Part shown: positions 9,702 to 18,348 of the stretch, one piece after another | How positions within the stretch are numbered: position 1 is the stretch's first letter | Layout: each line of letters opens with the position of its first letter | Origin: Bdellovibrionales bacterium RIFCSPHIGHO2_01_FULL_40_29 | GTDB lineage: Bacteria > Bdellovibrionota > Bdellovibrionia > Bdellovibrionales > Bdellovibrionaceae | Reading direction: 5' to 3' | Length of the DNA stretch: 64,000 bases | Assembly: GCA_001771815.1 (NCBI GenBank) | Contig: MEPU01000013.1 | Location: 496,001-560,000 of the forward strand | The notes under the pieces: model-generated | Database searches by the model: none | What the model saw: the letters and a program-made list of their open reading frames with translations, nothing else | Told to the model about the DNA's origin: nothing | Position numbers and translations under genes: made by a program

Positions 9702-10958
9702 ATAGAAAAAAAGCTTAAAGAGAATTCACTTTCCAAAGAACAGCAATTGGCATTGGAGCTTTGCCAGTCCGGCGAGAACATCTTCTTAACAGGTGGCGCA
9801 GGATCCGGAAAAAGTTTTGTCATTAAAGAGTTCATGCAAAAAATTGATCCCAAGCAAATGCCCATTTTAGCCAGTACGGGTGCTGCAGCCGTATTGCTCG
9901 GGGGACGAACGTTTCATAGTTTTTTTGGGCTTGGAATTATGGAGGGCGGTCCCTCAGCAACTTTCCAGCGCGTGATGAATGATGCGCGGACCATGAAGCG
10001 CCTTCGCCAAGTTGAAGGGGTTATTATTGATGAAATTTCAATGATTCCGGGTGATGCTTTGATGATCGCCGAAGCCTTGGCTCAGCATGCAAAAGAATCC
10101 ACATTACCCTGGGGTGGCTTGCGAATTATTGCAGTCGGAGATTTCGGACAACTTCCCCCAGTTACAAAATTTGGACAAAAAAGAGATTGGTGTTTCTTAA
10201 CAGATGCTTGGAGGAATACGGGATTTCAAAACTGTGCGCTGCATTTCAATCAGCGGATTCAGGACAATCGATTTCTGGATGTTTTAGCCGATGTGCGAGA
10301 CGGAAAAATTTCAACAACAGTCACGGATTTTTTAGAAGAACACACCCGTGATCATGATGAGGACCATCCGGGTACGCGATTGTTTCCACGACGGGATTTG
10401 TCTGAGAATTACAATCAAAAAAAATTATCTGAAATTGCCGAGACTGAATACATTGTGGATTCTATTTTTTTGGGAGAGCAGCGCTATATCGATATTTTGG
10501 GAAAATCGGCTCCAGTGCCAGCTCAGCTGAAACTAAAAATTGGGTGTCGGATTTTATTTCTTAAGAATGATCCGCAAAAAAAATATGTGAACGGCACGCG
10601 CGGCATGTTGGTTCATCATGAATCGGACCACTTGATTGTGCGAAAAGACAATGGACGAGAAATCAAAGTCGAAAAAATTTCATTCTCGCTTTTAGATGCT
10701 GATGGGAATGTGAAAGCCAGCGTCATTCAGTATCCGTTGAATCTGGCGTATGCCACAACAATTCACAAATCGCAGGGGGCAACCCTGGATGAACTGTGGT
10801 GTGATTTGGGCTCTCTTTGGGAGCCTGGGCATGCTTATGTGGCTCTTTCTCGATTGCGAGAACCATCCGGGTTGCATATCGTGAGATGGAATGCACGTTC
10901 CATAATTGTTGATCCTGCCGTGCAAAAATTCTATCAAAATTTGCCCATTGTTTTCTAG
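9702..10958 (+). CDS. Pif1-like / RecD-like superfamily 1B helicase (5' end uncertain)
   Basis: Walker A GGAGSGKS, IIDEISM, AVGDFGQLPPV, C-terminal TIHKSQGATLDELW. The Q-motif LSKEQQLAL lies upstream of the track start (9747); the frame is open back to 9678. Confidence 0.85.
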   Translation: MEKKLKENSLSKEQQLALELCQSGENIFLTGGAGSGKSFVIKEFMQKIDPKQMPILASTGAAAVLLGGRTFHSFFGLGIMEGGPSATFQRVMNDARTMKRLRQVEGVIIDEISMIPGDALMIAEALAQHAKESTLPWGGLRIIAVGDFGQLPPVTKFGQKRDWCFLTDAWRNTGFQNCALHFNQRIQDNRFLDVLADVRDGKISTTVTDFLEEHTRDHDEDHPGTRLFPRRDLSENYNQKKLSEIAETEYIVDSIFLGEQRYIDILGKSAPVPAQLKLKIGCRILFLKNDPQKKYVNGTRGMLVHHESDHLIVRKDNGREIKVEKISFSLLDADGNVKASVIQYPLNLAYATTIHKSQGATLDELWCDLGSLWEPGHAYVALSRLREPSGLHIVRWNARSIIVDPAVQKFYQNLPIVF

Positions 10959-11018
10959 TATTCATTTTGACCTGGCTCGTCCGGATTGATACGTTGTTGC
11001 CTATAAAAAGGGGAGTTT

Positions 11019-12101
11019 ATGGCAGCAACAATTATTGATTGGACTCAGGGGCAAATAACTGAGCAAAATCCACTTGGTCTTAACGGAGTTGATTTTATTG
11101 AGTACTCTGGATCTGATGCCATGTATTTTGAAAATCTTTTTTCGAAGATGGGTTTTGCACACACGGCGGAAATTCCAAATAAAAAAATTAAACTTTACCG
11201 TCAGGGTGACATTAACTTTATTCTCAATTGTGAACCGGGAACTTTTGCGATTAATTTTTTTGAGGCCCATGGCCCTTCGGTGTGTTCGACCGGATTTCGA
11301 GTTGGGAATGCAGAAAAAGCATTTGCTTTAGCCATACAGCGTGGCGCCAAAGCCTACGCGGGTACTTCTGAATCACGAGGTGCTAGTCCGTATCCTGCGA
11401 TTTATGGGATTGGCGAATCTTTAATTTATTTTATAGATGAAAAATTGTATTTAGATCTATATCAAAACCAATTTCGTATGCCCGAGCCTTACACGCGACC
11501 AGAGGGCTTTGGATTGAATCACATTGATCATTTTACAAATAATGTTCCAGTCGGAGAAATGCAAAAGTGGTGTGATTTTTATGAAAAAGTTTTTAACTTT
11601 CGAGAAGCGCGTTATTTTGATATTCGGGGCAGTTCAACAGGGTTGATTTCAAAAGTGATGCGCTCTCCGTGCGGAAAATTTTCAGTTCCAATCAATGAGC
11701 CAACCGATTCAAAATCACAAATTCAAGAGTATTTGGAAGAATATAAAGGTTCTGGAATTCAGCACATTGCCATGACAACAAATCATATCATTCCAACATT
11801 GGAAAATTTAAAACGAAACAGCATCCAATTTTTAAATGCACCTCCGGGAACTTATTATCAAATGTTGAAAGACCGTCTTCCATTGGTGAGCGAAGATGTG
11901 GCTCAGCTCGAGAAGAACGCTATTCTAGTTGATGGTGATGAGCATGGTTATTTACTGCAAATTTTCACGAAGAATGTCATTGGTCCTGTTTTTTATGAAG
12001 TGATTCAGCGAAAAGGTCATGATGGTTTTGGAAATGGAAATTTCCAAGCTCTATTTGATGCGATCGAAGCCGATCAGCGGGAACGCGGCTACTTAACTTA
12101 A
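11019..12101 (+). CDS. hppD: 4-hydroxyphenylpyruvate dioxygenase
   Basis: LNHIDHFTNNV, GIQHIAMTT, GYLLQIFTKNVIGPVFYEVIQRKGHDGFGNGNFQALFDAIE. Confidence 0.95.
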   Translation: MAATIIDWTQGQITEQNPLGLNGVDFIEYSGSDAMYFENLFSKMGFAHTAEIPNKKIKLYRQGDINFILNCEPGTFAINFFEAHGPSVCSTGFRVGNAEKAFALAIQRGAKAYAGTSESRGASPYPAIYGIGESLIYFIDEKLYLDLYQNQFRMPEPYTRPEGFGLNHIDHFTNNVPVGEMQKWCDFYEKVFNFREARYFDIRGSSTGLISKVMRSPCGKFSVPINEPTDSKSQIQEYLEEYKGSGIQHIAMTTNHIIPTLENLKRNSIQFLNAPPGTYYQMLKDRLPLVSEDVAQLEKNAILVDGDEHGYLLQIFTKNVIGPVFYEVIQRKGHDGFGNGNFQALFDAIEADQRERGYLT

Positions 12102-12114
12102 AAAAGGATTTGAT

Positions 12115-13230
12115 ATGCATCAATATTCACAAGGTAAAAACCACACACAAGGGCACAAAGGAATTCCTGAGGGCAAGTTCGAAGAAGAACATGGTCGTCG
12201 GGGTTTTTTTGGTCCAGTGTCTCATTTGATTAAAAATGTTGCTCCAACCAGTTGGACCAACATTGAAGGTCCCCTAAAGCCACAGCTTTTTGATTTGGTG
12301 CCAGCAAAGTATAAACTGAACCAATGGCACCGACTTTTATACAATAGCGATGTTGTGATTTATTCAATGTGGAATGATAAAACAGATCTATCCACATCAA
12401 AAGATATTCCAGCACTTCGAAACGCTGAAGGTGATACGTTATATTATTGTCACCAGGGTTCAGGGGTTGTTTTAACAGAGTATGGCTTACTGTCATTTAA
12501 AGTTGGCTCTTATGTGACTATTCCGAAAAGTTTGCATCACACGGTTGTCTATTTTGAAAAAACACAATTTTTGATCATCGAATCACGCTCGAGTGCGTAT
12601 CGCGAGCCTGACCGCGGAATGGCAGGACGGAATGCTTTTTATGATCCAGCGGCTTTTGGAAAACCAAATTTGGATGCGCAGAATGAGTTTAAGAAAAAAA
12701 ATAATTTAACATCTAAAGAAATCGTGGTTCTACGAAATGGTGTGACCAAGTTTTCCTATAATCAATGTGTCTATGATACGTATAGCTGGAAAGGGGATTA
12801 CTTTCCTTTTACACTGCATATTGATGATATGATGCCCATCATGTCACATCGGGTGCATTTGCCACCCTCTGTACACACGACATTTGTTGCCAATGGATTT
12901 GTAGTTTGTACATTTTTGCCACGACTGATTGAAACAGATGCTGACGCCTTGAAGGTTCCATTTTTCCATCAGAATATTGATTACGATGAAGTTTTATTTT
13001 ATCACGCAGGCAATTTCTTTAGTCGTGATAATCTGCACTCCAATATGATCAGTTTGCATCCGGCGGGAATGCCTCATGGACCGCATCCAAAGGCTTTTGC
13101 GGCGCAAGGAAAAAAAGCTATGACAGACGAAGTGGCTGTTATGATTGATTCGACTCAGGCGTTTAATGTGGATCCTTATTTTGAAAATCTTGAAGTGAAA
13201 TCATACTGGCAATCATGGATGCTAAAGTAA
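12115..13230 (+). CDS. hmgA: Homogentisate 1,2-dioxygenase
   Basis: FHQNIDYDEVLFYHAGNFFSRDNLHSNMISLHPAGMPHGPHP; adjacent to HPPD. Confidence 0.93.
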   Translation: MHQYSQGKNHTQGHKGIPEGKFEEEHGRRGFFGPVSHLIKNVAPTSWTNIEGPLKPQLFDLVPAKYKLNQWHRLLYNSDVVIYSMWNDKTDLSTSKDIPALRNAEGDTLYYCHQGSGVVLTEYGLLSFKVGSYVTIPKSLHHTVVYFEKTQFLIIESRSSAYREPDRGMAGRNAFYDPAAFGKPNLDAQNEFKKKNNLTSKEIVVLRNGVTKFSYNQCVYDTYSWKGDYFPFTLHIDDMMPIMSHRVHLPPSVHTTFVANGFVVCTFLPRLIETDADALKVPFFHQNIDYDEVLFYHAGNFFSRDNLHSNMISLHPAGMPHGPHPKAFAAQGKKAMTDEVAVMIDSTQAFNVDPYFENLEVKSYWQSWMLK

Positions 13231-14321
13231 ATTTTAATAAAGGCGATTTGCTTTCTGGCGAGCAGGCCATGCAGTTGGCAATGGATGTGGCTTTGACTGG
13301 TGCGCCATTTGTCTCGCCCAATCCTGTTGTAGGATGTGTGGTTGTAGATCATCATCATCGTCTTTTGGCGACAGGGTTTCATGCCAAGTACGGATATGAT
13401 CATGCTGAAATAGATGCTTTAAAAAAATTATCAGAAGCCGAAATACGAGATTCAATTTTTTATGTGACTCTGGAGCCCTGTGCCCACGAAGGCAGGACTG
13501 GATCCTGTGCAAAAAAAATAGCAACGTTACCTGTTCACAAAGTGGTGTATGGAATCCAAGATCCCAATCCATTAGTGAACGGCCAAGGCGTAGCCATTTT
13601 AGAAAAAGCAGGAATAATTACAGAAGAGTATCAGGGACCGTTGAAAGAAGATTTGTTTCAATTGTGTGAAATCTTTTTGAAGAATTTTATTCAAAAAAAA
13701 GTTTTTATTGCTGCTAAAGTAGCGACCAGTTTAGACGGGCAAATTGCTTTACGAACAGGTGAAAGCAAGTGGATCACATCACCAAGTTCACGAGAGTTCG
13801 TCCATGAGTTGCGATCCCATTATGATGCTATTTTAGTGGGAGCAAATACAATAGTGCAGGACGATCCATCCTTGAATATTCGACATCCCAAAATTCAAAA
13901 ATCTGGAAAAATTATTATTCTAGATGCCGAAAATAGTATTTTTGAGAAAGAATGCAAAATATTTAAAATCCACCAAAAAGAAAATATACTTTTTGCTGTT
14001 CGGAAATCTAATCCCAGAAATCCTTACAAACAAATTGAGTTTACGGATTTGTTACAACTGACAGAGAAATTTTGGGTGGAGGGACTTCGATCGCTATTTA
14101 TCGAAGGCGGTGCCCACACCTATTCTTCATTTTTGAGTGCAGGTTTAGTGGATCGAATCTTTGTTTTTATGGCGCCCTCCATTATTGGTGCTAAGAATGG
14201 CTTGGCCTGGACCAGTCATTTGGGCATCGACTCGTTGAGTAAGAAAATTGAGTTTTCTCAACTTAAAGTGAAAATAATAGGGTCTGATTTATTTATGACT
14301 GCGCGCATGAGTCAGAGCTAG
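13215..14321 (+). CDS. ribD: Bifunctional riboflavin deaminase/reductase RibD
   Basis: HAEIDAL and PCAHEGRTGSC deaminase zinc motifs; C-terminal reductase motifs VATSLDGQIAL, VGANTIVQDDPSLN, IEGGAHTYSSFL. Confidence 0.93.
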   Translation: MDAKVNFNKGDLLSGEQAMQLAMDVALTGAPFVSPNPVVGCVVVDHHHRLLATGFHAKYGYDHAEIDALKKLSEAEIRDSIFYVTLEPCAHEGRTGSCAKKIATLPVHKVVYGIQDPNPLVNGQGVAILEKAGIITEEYQGPLKEDLFQLCEIFLKNFIQKKVFIAAKVATSLDGQIALRTGESKWITSPSSREFVHELRSHYDAILVGANTIVQDDPSLNIRHPKIQKSGKIIILDAENSIFEKECKIFKIHQKENILFAVRKSNPRNPYKQIEFTDLLQLTEKFWVEGLRSLFIEGGAHTYSSFLSAGLVDRIFVFMAPSIIGAKNGLAWTSHLGIDSLSKKIEFSQLKVKIIGSDLFMTARMSQS

Positions 14322-14370
14322 CCAAAAGTCTTGTTTAAATCAATTCTCGTTTCTGTTACACTGAATATGT

Positions 14371-14787
14371 ATGAATGATGGTCCCAGTAATATTAGTGGT
14401 CTTCAAAAAGAATGGTCTTTGTTAGTTCATAGTTTTTTAGATCAAGACATTCCTGATCGAAAATTGGTTGAAAAACTAAACTCTCAAGATTTAACACTTG
14501 AGCAAGTGAACACATTGCGAAAAGATTTAAGTCAACGTCGTCAGGGTTTGAATCAAAAAATCGAAACAATTAAATTAGAAATCGAAAGATTATCTGAAAT
14601 TATCGAAAGCTTAAGTCTTGTTGGATCAAGTATCGAAGAGACTCAGACAGAAATCGAAGCCCTGCATCAGCAAGGCGAAAAACTGTCTATTGAAATATTA
14701 AGTATAGATCATAAAATCAATAAGATTCATGACTTAACAGATCGTCTGATGAAAATTCCTGTCTTTTTTGAACACACCGAGAGCTAG
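14371..14787 (+). CDS. Hypothetical coiled-coil protein
   Basis: Heptad-like charged helical sequence; no family recognised. Confidence 0.55.
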   Translation: MNDGPSNISGLQKEWSLLVHSFLDQDIPDRKLVEKLNSQDLTLEQVNTLRKDLSQRRQGLNQKIETIKLEIERLSEIIESLSLVGSSIEETQTEIEALHQQGEKLSIEILSIDHKINKIHDLTDRLMKIPVFFEHTES

Positions 14788-15551
14788 TCTGTTTTTTTAG
14801 AATTTTTCATGCGCCGGATACTCTGTTGAAGAGCAATTTCCAAAACTCGAAATTCTTTGGCGGAGGGGGCATTTTGCAAGAGCATGCGTCGGAGCACAGT
14901 AAAAACATTCATCTTTCGTTTGGAAAGATCGAAGCCCATTTCTTCAAGCCACATTCTTAAGGAAATATCCGGAAAGACCTCGGCCTTTTTTTGACGCTCT
15001 TTGGGGACCTGTTGTCCGTCTAATTTTGTGCGTTCGCCACCAAATAGAGATCGAAATATATACATTGCCAGCAGCGTGGCTTGACCCAAGTTCAAGCTGG
15101 AATTTTCACCATACGTGGGAATAGAGCAGCAATGATTGGCATACTGCAGATCTTCACCGCTAAGTCCCCAATCTTCAGGTCCAAAAATAAGATGAAAAAC
15201 AACGGCATTGTTTGAATCTTTTTGAAAAGCCGAATGAGTTTCTAAAACTTGCTTTAAAGTGGATTCCAGATCTGTGACTTGACGACCGCGACCGTCTCTT
15301 GCCGTGAGTGCAATTTGAAAACCTCGAGGTTCATTATCATAAAACTCAGTCCAATTATTATAGACAGTTCTATTTTGTAAAGCATCTTGTCCGGTGGCCG
15401 CGGCTTTTTGAGCTTCGATGGTGAGTTCGCATTGAGGTTGTACTAAAATCAGTCGTGAAAACCCCATGTTGGCCATAGCTCGGGATGTGGCACCCACATT
15501 GCGTTCATAGATCGAGCGTACGAGAACAATGCGTAAATCAATTGATCTCAT
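14784..15551 (-). CDS. TrmH/TrmJ-family (SPOUT) RNA methyltransferase
   Basis: RNVGATSRAMANMGFSRLILVQP, FGPEDWGLSGEDL, SSLNLGQATLLAMY motifs. Confidence 0.88.
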   Translation of the reverse strand: MRSIDLRIVLVRSIYERNVGATSRAMANMGFSRLILVQPQCELTIEAQKAAATGQDALQNRTVYNNWTEFYDNEPRGFQIALTARDGRGRQVTDLESTLKQVLETHSAFQKDSNNAVVFHLIFGPEDWGLSGEDLQYANHCCSIPTYGENSSLNLGQATLLAMYIFRSLFGGERTKLDGQQVPKERQKKAEVFPDISLRMWLEEMGFDLSKRKMNVFTVLRRMLLQNAPSAKEFRVLEIALQQSIRRMKNSKKTD

Positions 15552-17226
15552 GTGATAAACTTAGACCGTCTTCAATCAGACCGGCCACCTTGTCATTTTG
15601 ATTTTTTAGATTGAGTAAGCGCGCCAACAATTCGGCTTCAATTTCGGGAACTATATTTTGAGTATTACAAATTTCAAGCAGTTCCAAAAATAAAAGCCAC
15701 TCAGTGGGGGCATTTGCTTTAACTTTTTCATACAGAGAAAGAAAAGAATCTTTTATCTGTGTTGGATTATCTCTGAGATTGCGAACACTTTGATAAAGAG
15801 AAAAAAGATTTTTTTGGCTTTCAGTATAAATTGGCGGGGGAACAGTTTTCGCAATAAAATCATCTGTTTCACCATAAGCAACGCGGTCGGCAGGTCCGCC
15901 AAAGACGGATGTGACCACATGACCTGTGATGACATCATATAAACCCCAGTCCGGTTGAAATAGGATCTGATCATTGAATTTTGCAGTGGCATTTTTAAAC
16001 GTAATTATTTTTGCATTATCAGAGATTGATTTAACTTGTGTGACTGTACCTTCAATTTTAACACCGGATTTGTAGATCAATGAATATTTTTGATCCACGG
16101 ATAAATTAGCCCAGTCTTGATCGACCAATTCGCCAAGGGGTGAGCCATAGCCATGCTGGTGATAATTTTTATCATGACCGGTGAGTTCTTTGTCTTGAAA
16201 AGAAATTTGAGTGGGGCCAGTGAACTGAAGGTAGGCAATCGTTTGACCTGATAAATGATACTTACTGAGAACACCGCTGATTTGTATTCCAGAGTCTAAT
16301 TGGACAGTGTTGACGGATTCGGCTTTGATGGCTTTGTCCAGACCAGAGACTCCGCCAACTTTAAAAGCCATGGTCTGAGCCATGCTTTCCAAAACATCGA
16401 CTAGATTTTTGAAATCTTTTGCTACAAAAAGCTGTGGTTGGGGTTCGGTGATATCATAACTTTGCTTGATACAATCAACAGTCAGGGGAACTTTTCGAAC
16501 TCGTTTAGAAAGACACCATCTGGATTCTCCAACAGAGGAGAGCAACCCAGCACCAAAAATTTTTGGATTATTCATTTCACCAATCAGCCCATACTCTGCG
16601 GTCCACCAATTCATTCGTGACAATTCAGAAGCTTCTGAAATAAAGGAAATGCGACGAGTGACTTGTTCCAGCTGAGATTCTGCAGATTTAATTTCGGCTT
16701 CAGTTGAATTGGGATTTTCTTTTAAATCCGATAAAACCCGAATGGCTTCATACTGTTCCAGATCTTGCTTGCTAAGAATGGCCTTCTTGGCGACTTGAGC
16801 ATACTGTCGCAAATAGTTTGCATACTCGGGATGGATAAGTATCGGAGCATGTCCTGCGGCTTCATGAACAATGTCAGGCGCTGGAGTATATAACAAATGA
16901 TCAATCGAGCGCATATCAGAAGCAATGGGTAATACACCAAGGGATTGTAATTCCATAAATGCAGCTGGTGGAATAAAACCACTAACAGGCAGAGCTCGCC
17001 AACCAAATTTCTCTAATTTTTCACTGATGGCATCAATTTTTGGGATTTTATCAATATCGATTCCAGTTTTTTCCAACCCATCAAGGTAACATTCATGGGC
17101 GTGAATTTTTAAAAAACTTTTCAGCTGGCGTAAAACATAGCGCCAAACTGCATGATCAAGTGCTGTGTATTTTTCGTAGTTTTGTTTAACTATATATTTT
17201 TGTAAGTGATGCGGAAGATTCACCAT
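15538..17226 (-). CDS. Long-form phenylalanine/aromatic amino acid hydroxylase
   Basis: Iron site HEAAGHAPILIHPEYA and WWTAEYGLIG (2-His-1-Glu); long C-terminal extension. Confidence 0.88.
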   Translation of the reverse strand: MVNLPHHLQKYIVKQNYEKYTALDHAVWRYVLRQLKSFLKIHAHECYLDGLEKTGIDIDKIPKIDAISEKLEKFGWRALPVSGFIPPAAFMELQSLGVLPIASDMRSIDHLLYTPAPDIVHEAAGHAPILIHPEYANYLRQYAQVAKKAILSKQDLEQYEAIRVLSDLKENPNSTEAEIKSAESQLEQVTRRISFISEASELSRMNWWTAEYGLIGEMNNPKIFGAGLLSSVGESRWCLSKRVRKVPLTVDCIKQSYDITEPQPQLFVAKDFKNLVDVLESMAQTMAFKVGGVSGLDKAIKAESVNTVQLDSGIQISGVLSKYHLSGQTIAYLQFTGPTQISFQDKELTGHDKNYHQHGYGSPLGELVDQDWANLSVDQKYSLIYKSGVKIEGTVTQVKSISDNAKIITFKNATAKFNDQILFQPDWGLYDVITGHVVTSVFGGPADRVAYGETDDFIAKTVPPPIYTESQKNLFSLYQSVRNLRDNPTQIKDSFLSLYEKVKANAPTEWLLFLELLEICNTQNIVPEIEAELLARLLNLKNQNDKVAGLIEDGLSLSHEIN

Positions 17227-17229
17227 AGA

Positions 17230-18216
17230 TTATAACCAGGGGTCCTTTTGTGACAAATGATTCTGGACATAGTCAGTGATTGCTTTTTCTAGACTCCACT
17301 CCGGAGCGGATAAGTTCTGTGAACTCCATTTGGTCATATCGGCTTTAGTGAAATACTGATACTGATTGCGAATAGAATCTGGCATCTCGAGCCAATTGAT
17401 TTGGAGCGGCTTTCCCATGGCAGCAAACAAGGCACGAGCCATATCCAGCCAAGAGCGAGCCTCGCCAAAACCCATATTGTAAATACCGCTTTGAGGCTTT
17501 TTTTGAATGAGTTCACGTATCCAGCGAGTTATATCTTTGACGTAAACAAAATCGCGCAGTTGTTCACCATCTTTGTAATTTGCATTGTAGGATTTAAAAA
17601 GTCCCAACTCGTTGGTTTTTAGAATCTGATGATAGGCCTTAAAGGCCACGCTGGCCATAGATCCTTTTTCATACTCATTGGGGCCAAAAACATTGAAAAA
17701 TTTCAAACCATACCAATTGGGTGGAGTTGCTTTTTGCTTTGCAACCCATCGATCCATGATCACTTTGGATTCACCGTATAAGTTTAATGGTTTCAATTTT
17801 TCCGAATCCAATGAGTCATTGAATCCGTTTTCGCCAGCGCCGTAGGTGGCTGCGCTACTGGCATAAATGAGACTCTTTTGATTCTGTGAGCACCATTCAA
17901 ATAGACGTTGAGAGTATTGAAAATTATTAGCAAACAAATAGTCCCAATTTGTTTCGGTTGTCGATGAGCAGGCGCCCATGTGAACAATCCAGGTGACCGA
18001 TTTTTTGGCTTCTGGCGTGGCTAAAAAACTCCAAAGTTCTTGAGCTTCGAAAAATTGGCTGTATGTGCGTTTTTGTAAAAGATTCCTGTTTGATAGGTTG
18101 ACGGTATCAACACAGATAATGTCTGTGATGCCGGCTTGGTTAAGCTCCCACACGAATGCACTTCCAATAAATCCATTTGCTCCAGTGACAATAATCATGA
18201 GCGGATTATCTGGCAT
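17230..18216 (-). CDS. rfaD: ADP-L-glycero-D-manno-heptose-6-epimerase
   Basis: VTGANGFIGSAFVWELN, ASSAATYG, LNLYGESK, FFNVFGPNEYEKGSMASVAF, LRDFVYVKD. Confidence 0.92.
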   Translation of the reverse strand: MPDNPLMIIVTGANGFIGSAFVWELNQAGITDIICVDTVNLSNRNLLQKRTYSQFFEAQELWSFLATPEAKKSVTWIVHMGACSSTTETNWDYLFANNFQYSQRLFEWCSQNQKSLIYASSAATYGAGENGFNDSLDSEKLKPLNLYGESKVIMDRWVAKQKATPPNWYGLKFFNVFGPNEYEKGSMASVAFKAYHQILKTNELGLFKSYNANYKDGEQLRDFVYVKDITRWIRELIQKKPQSGIYNMGFGEARSWLDMARALFAAMGKPLQINWLEMPDSIRNQYQYFTKADMTKWSSQNLSAPEWSLEKAITDYVQNHLSQKDPWL

Positions 18217-18348
18217 AACTCACAATGTTCGCAACTATTTTAACTGTGGTTAAAGTAATCACTATTGAAAATAGTTCTTAGAGATAACTTTATAAGCAAT
18301 TTAGGTGGATTTGAGGCTTAAAAATCCAGGCACAGGCGTTGCTTTTAA

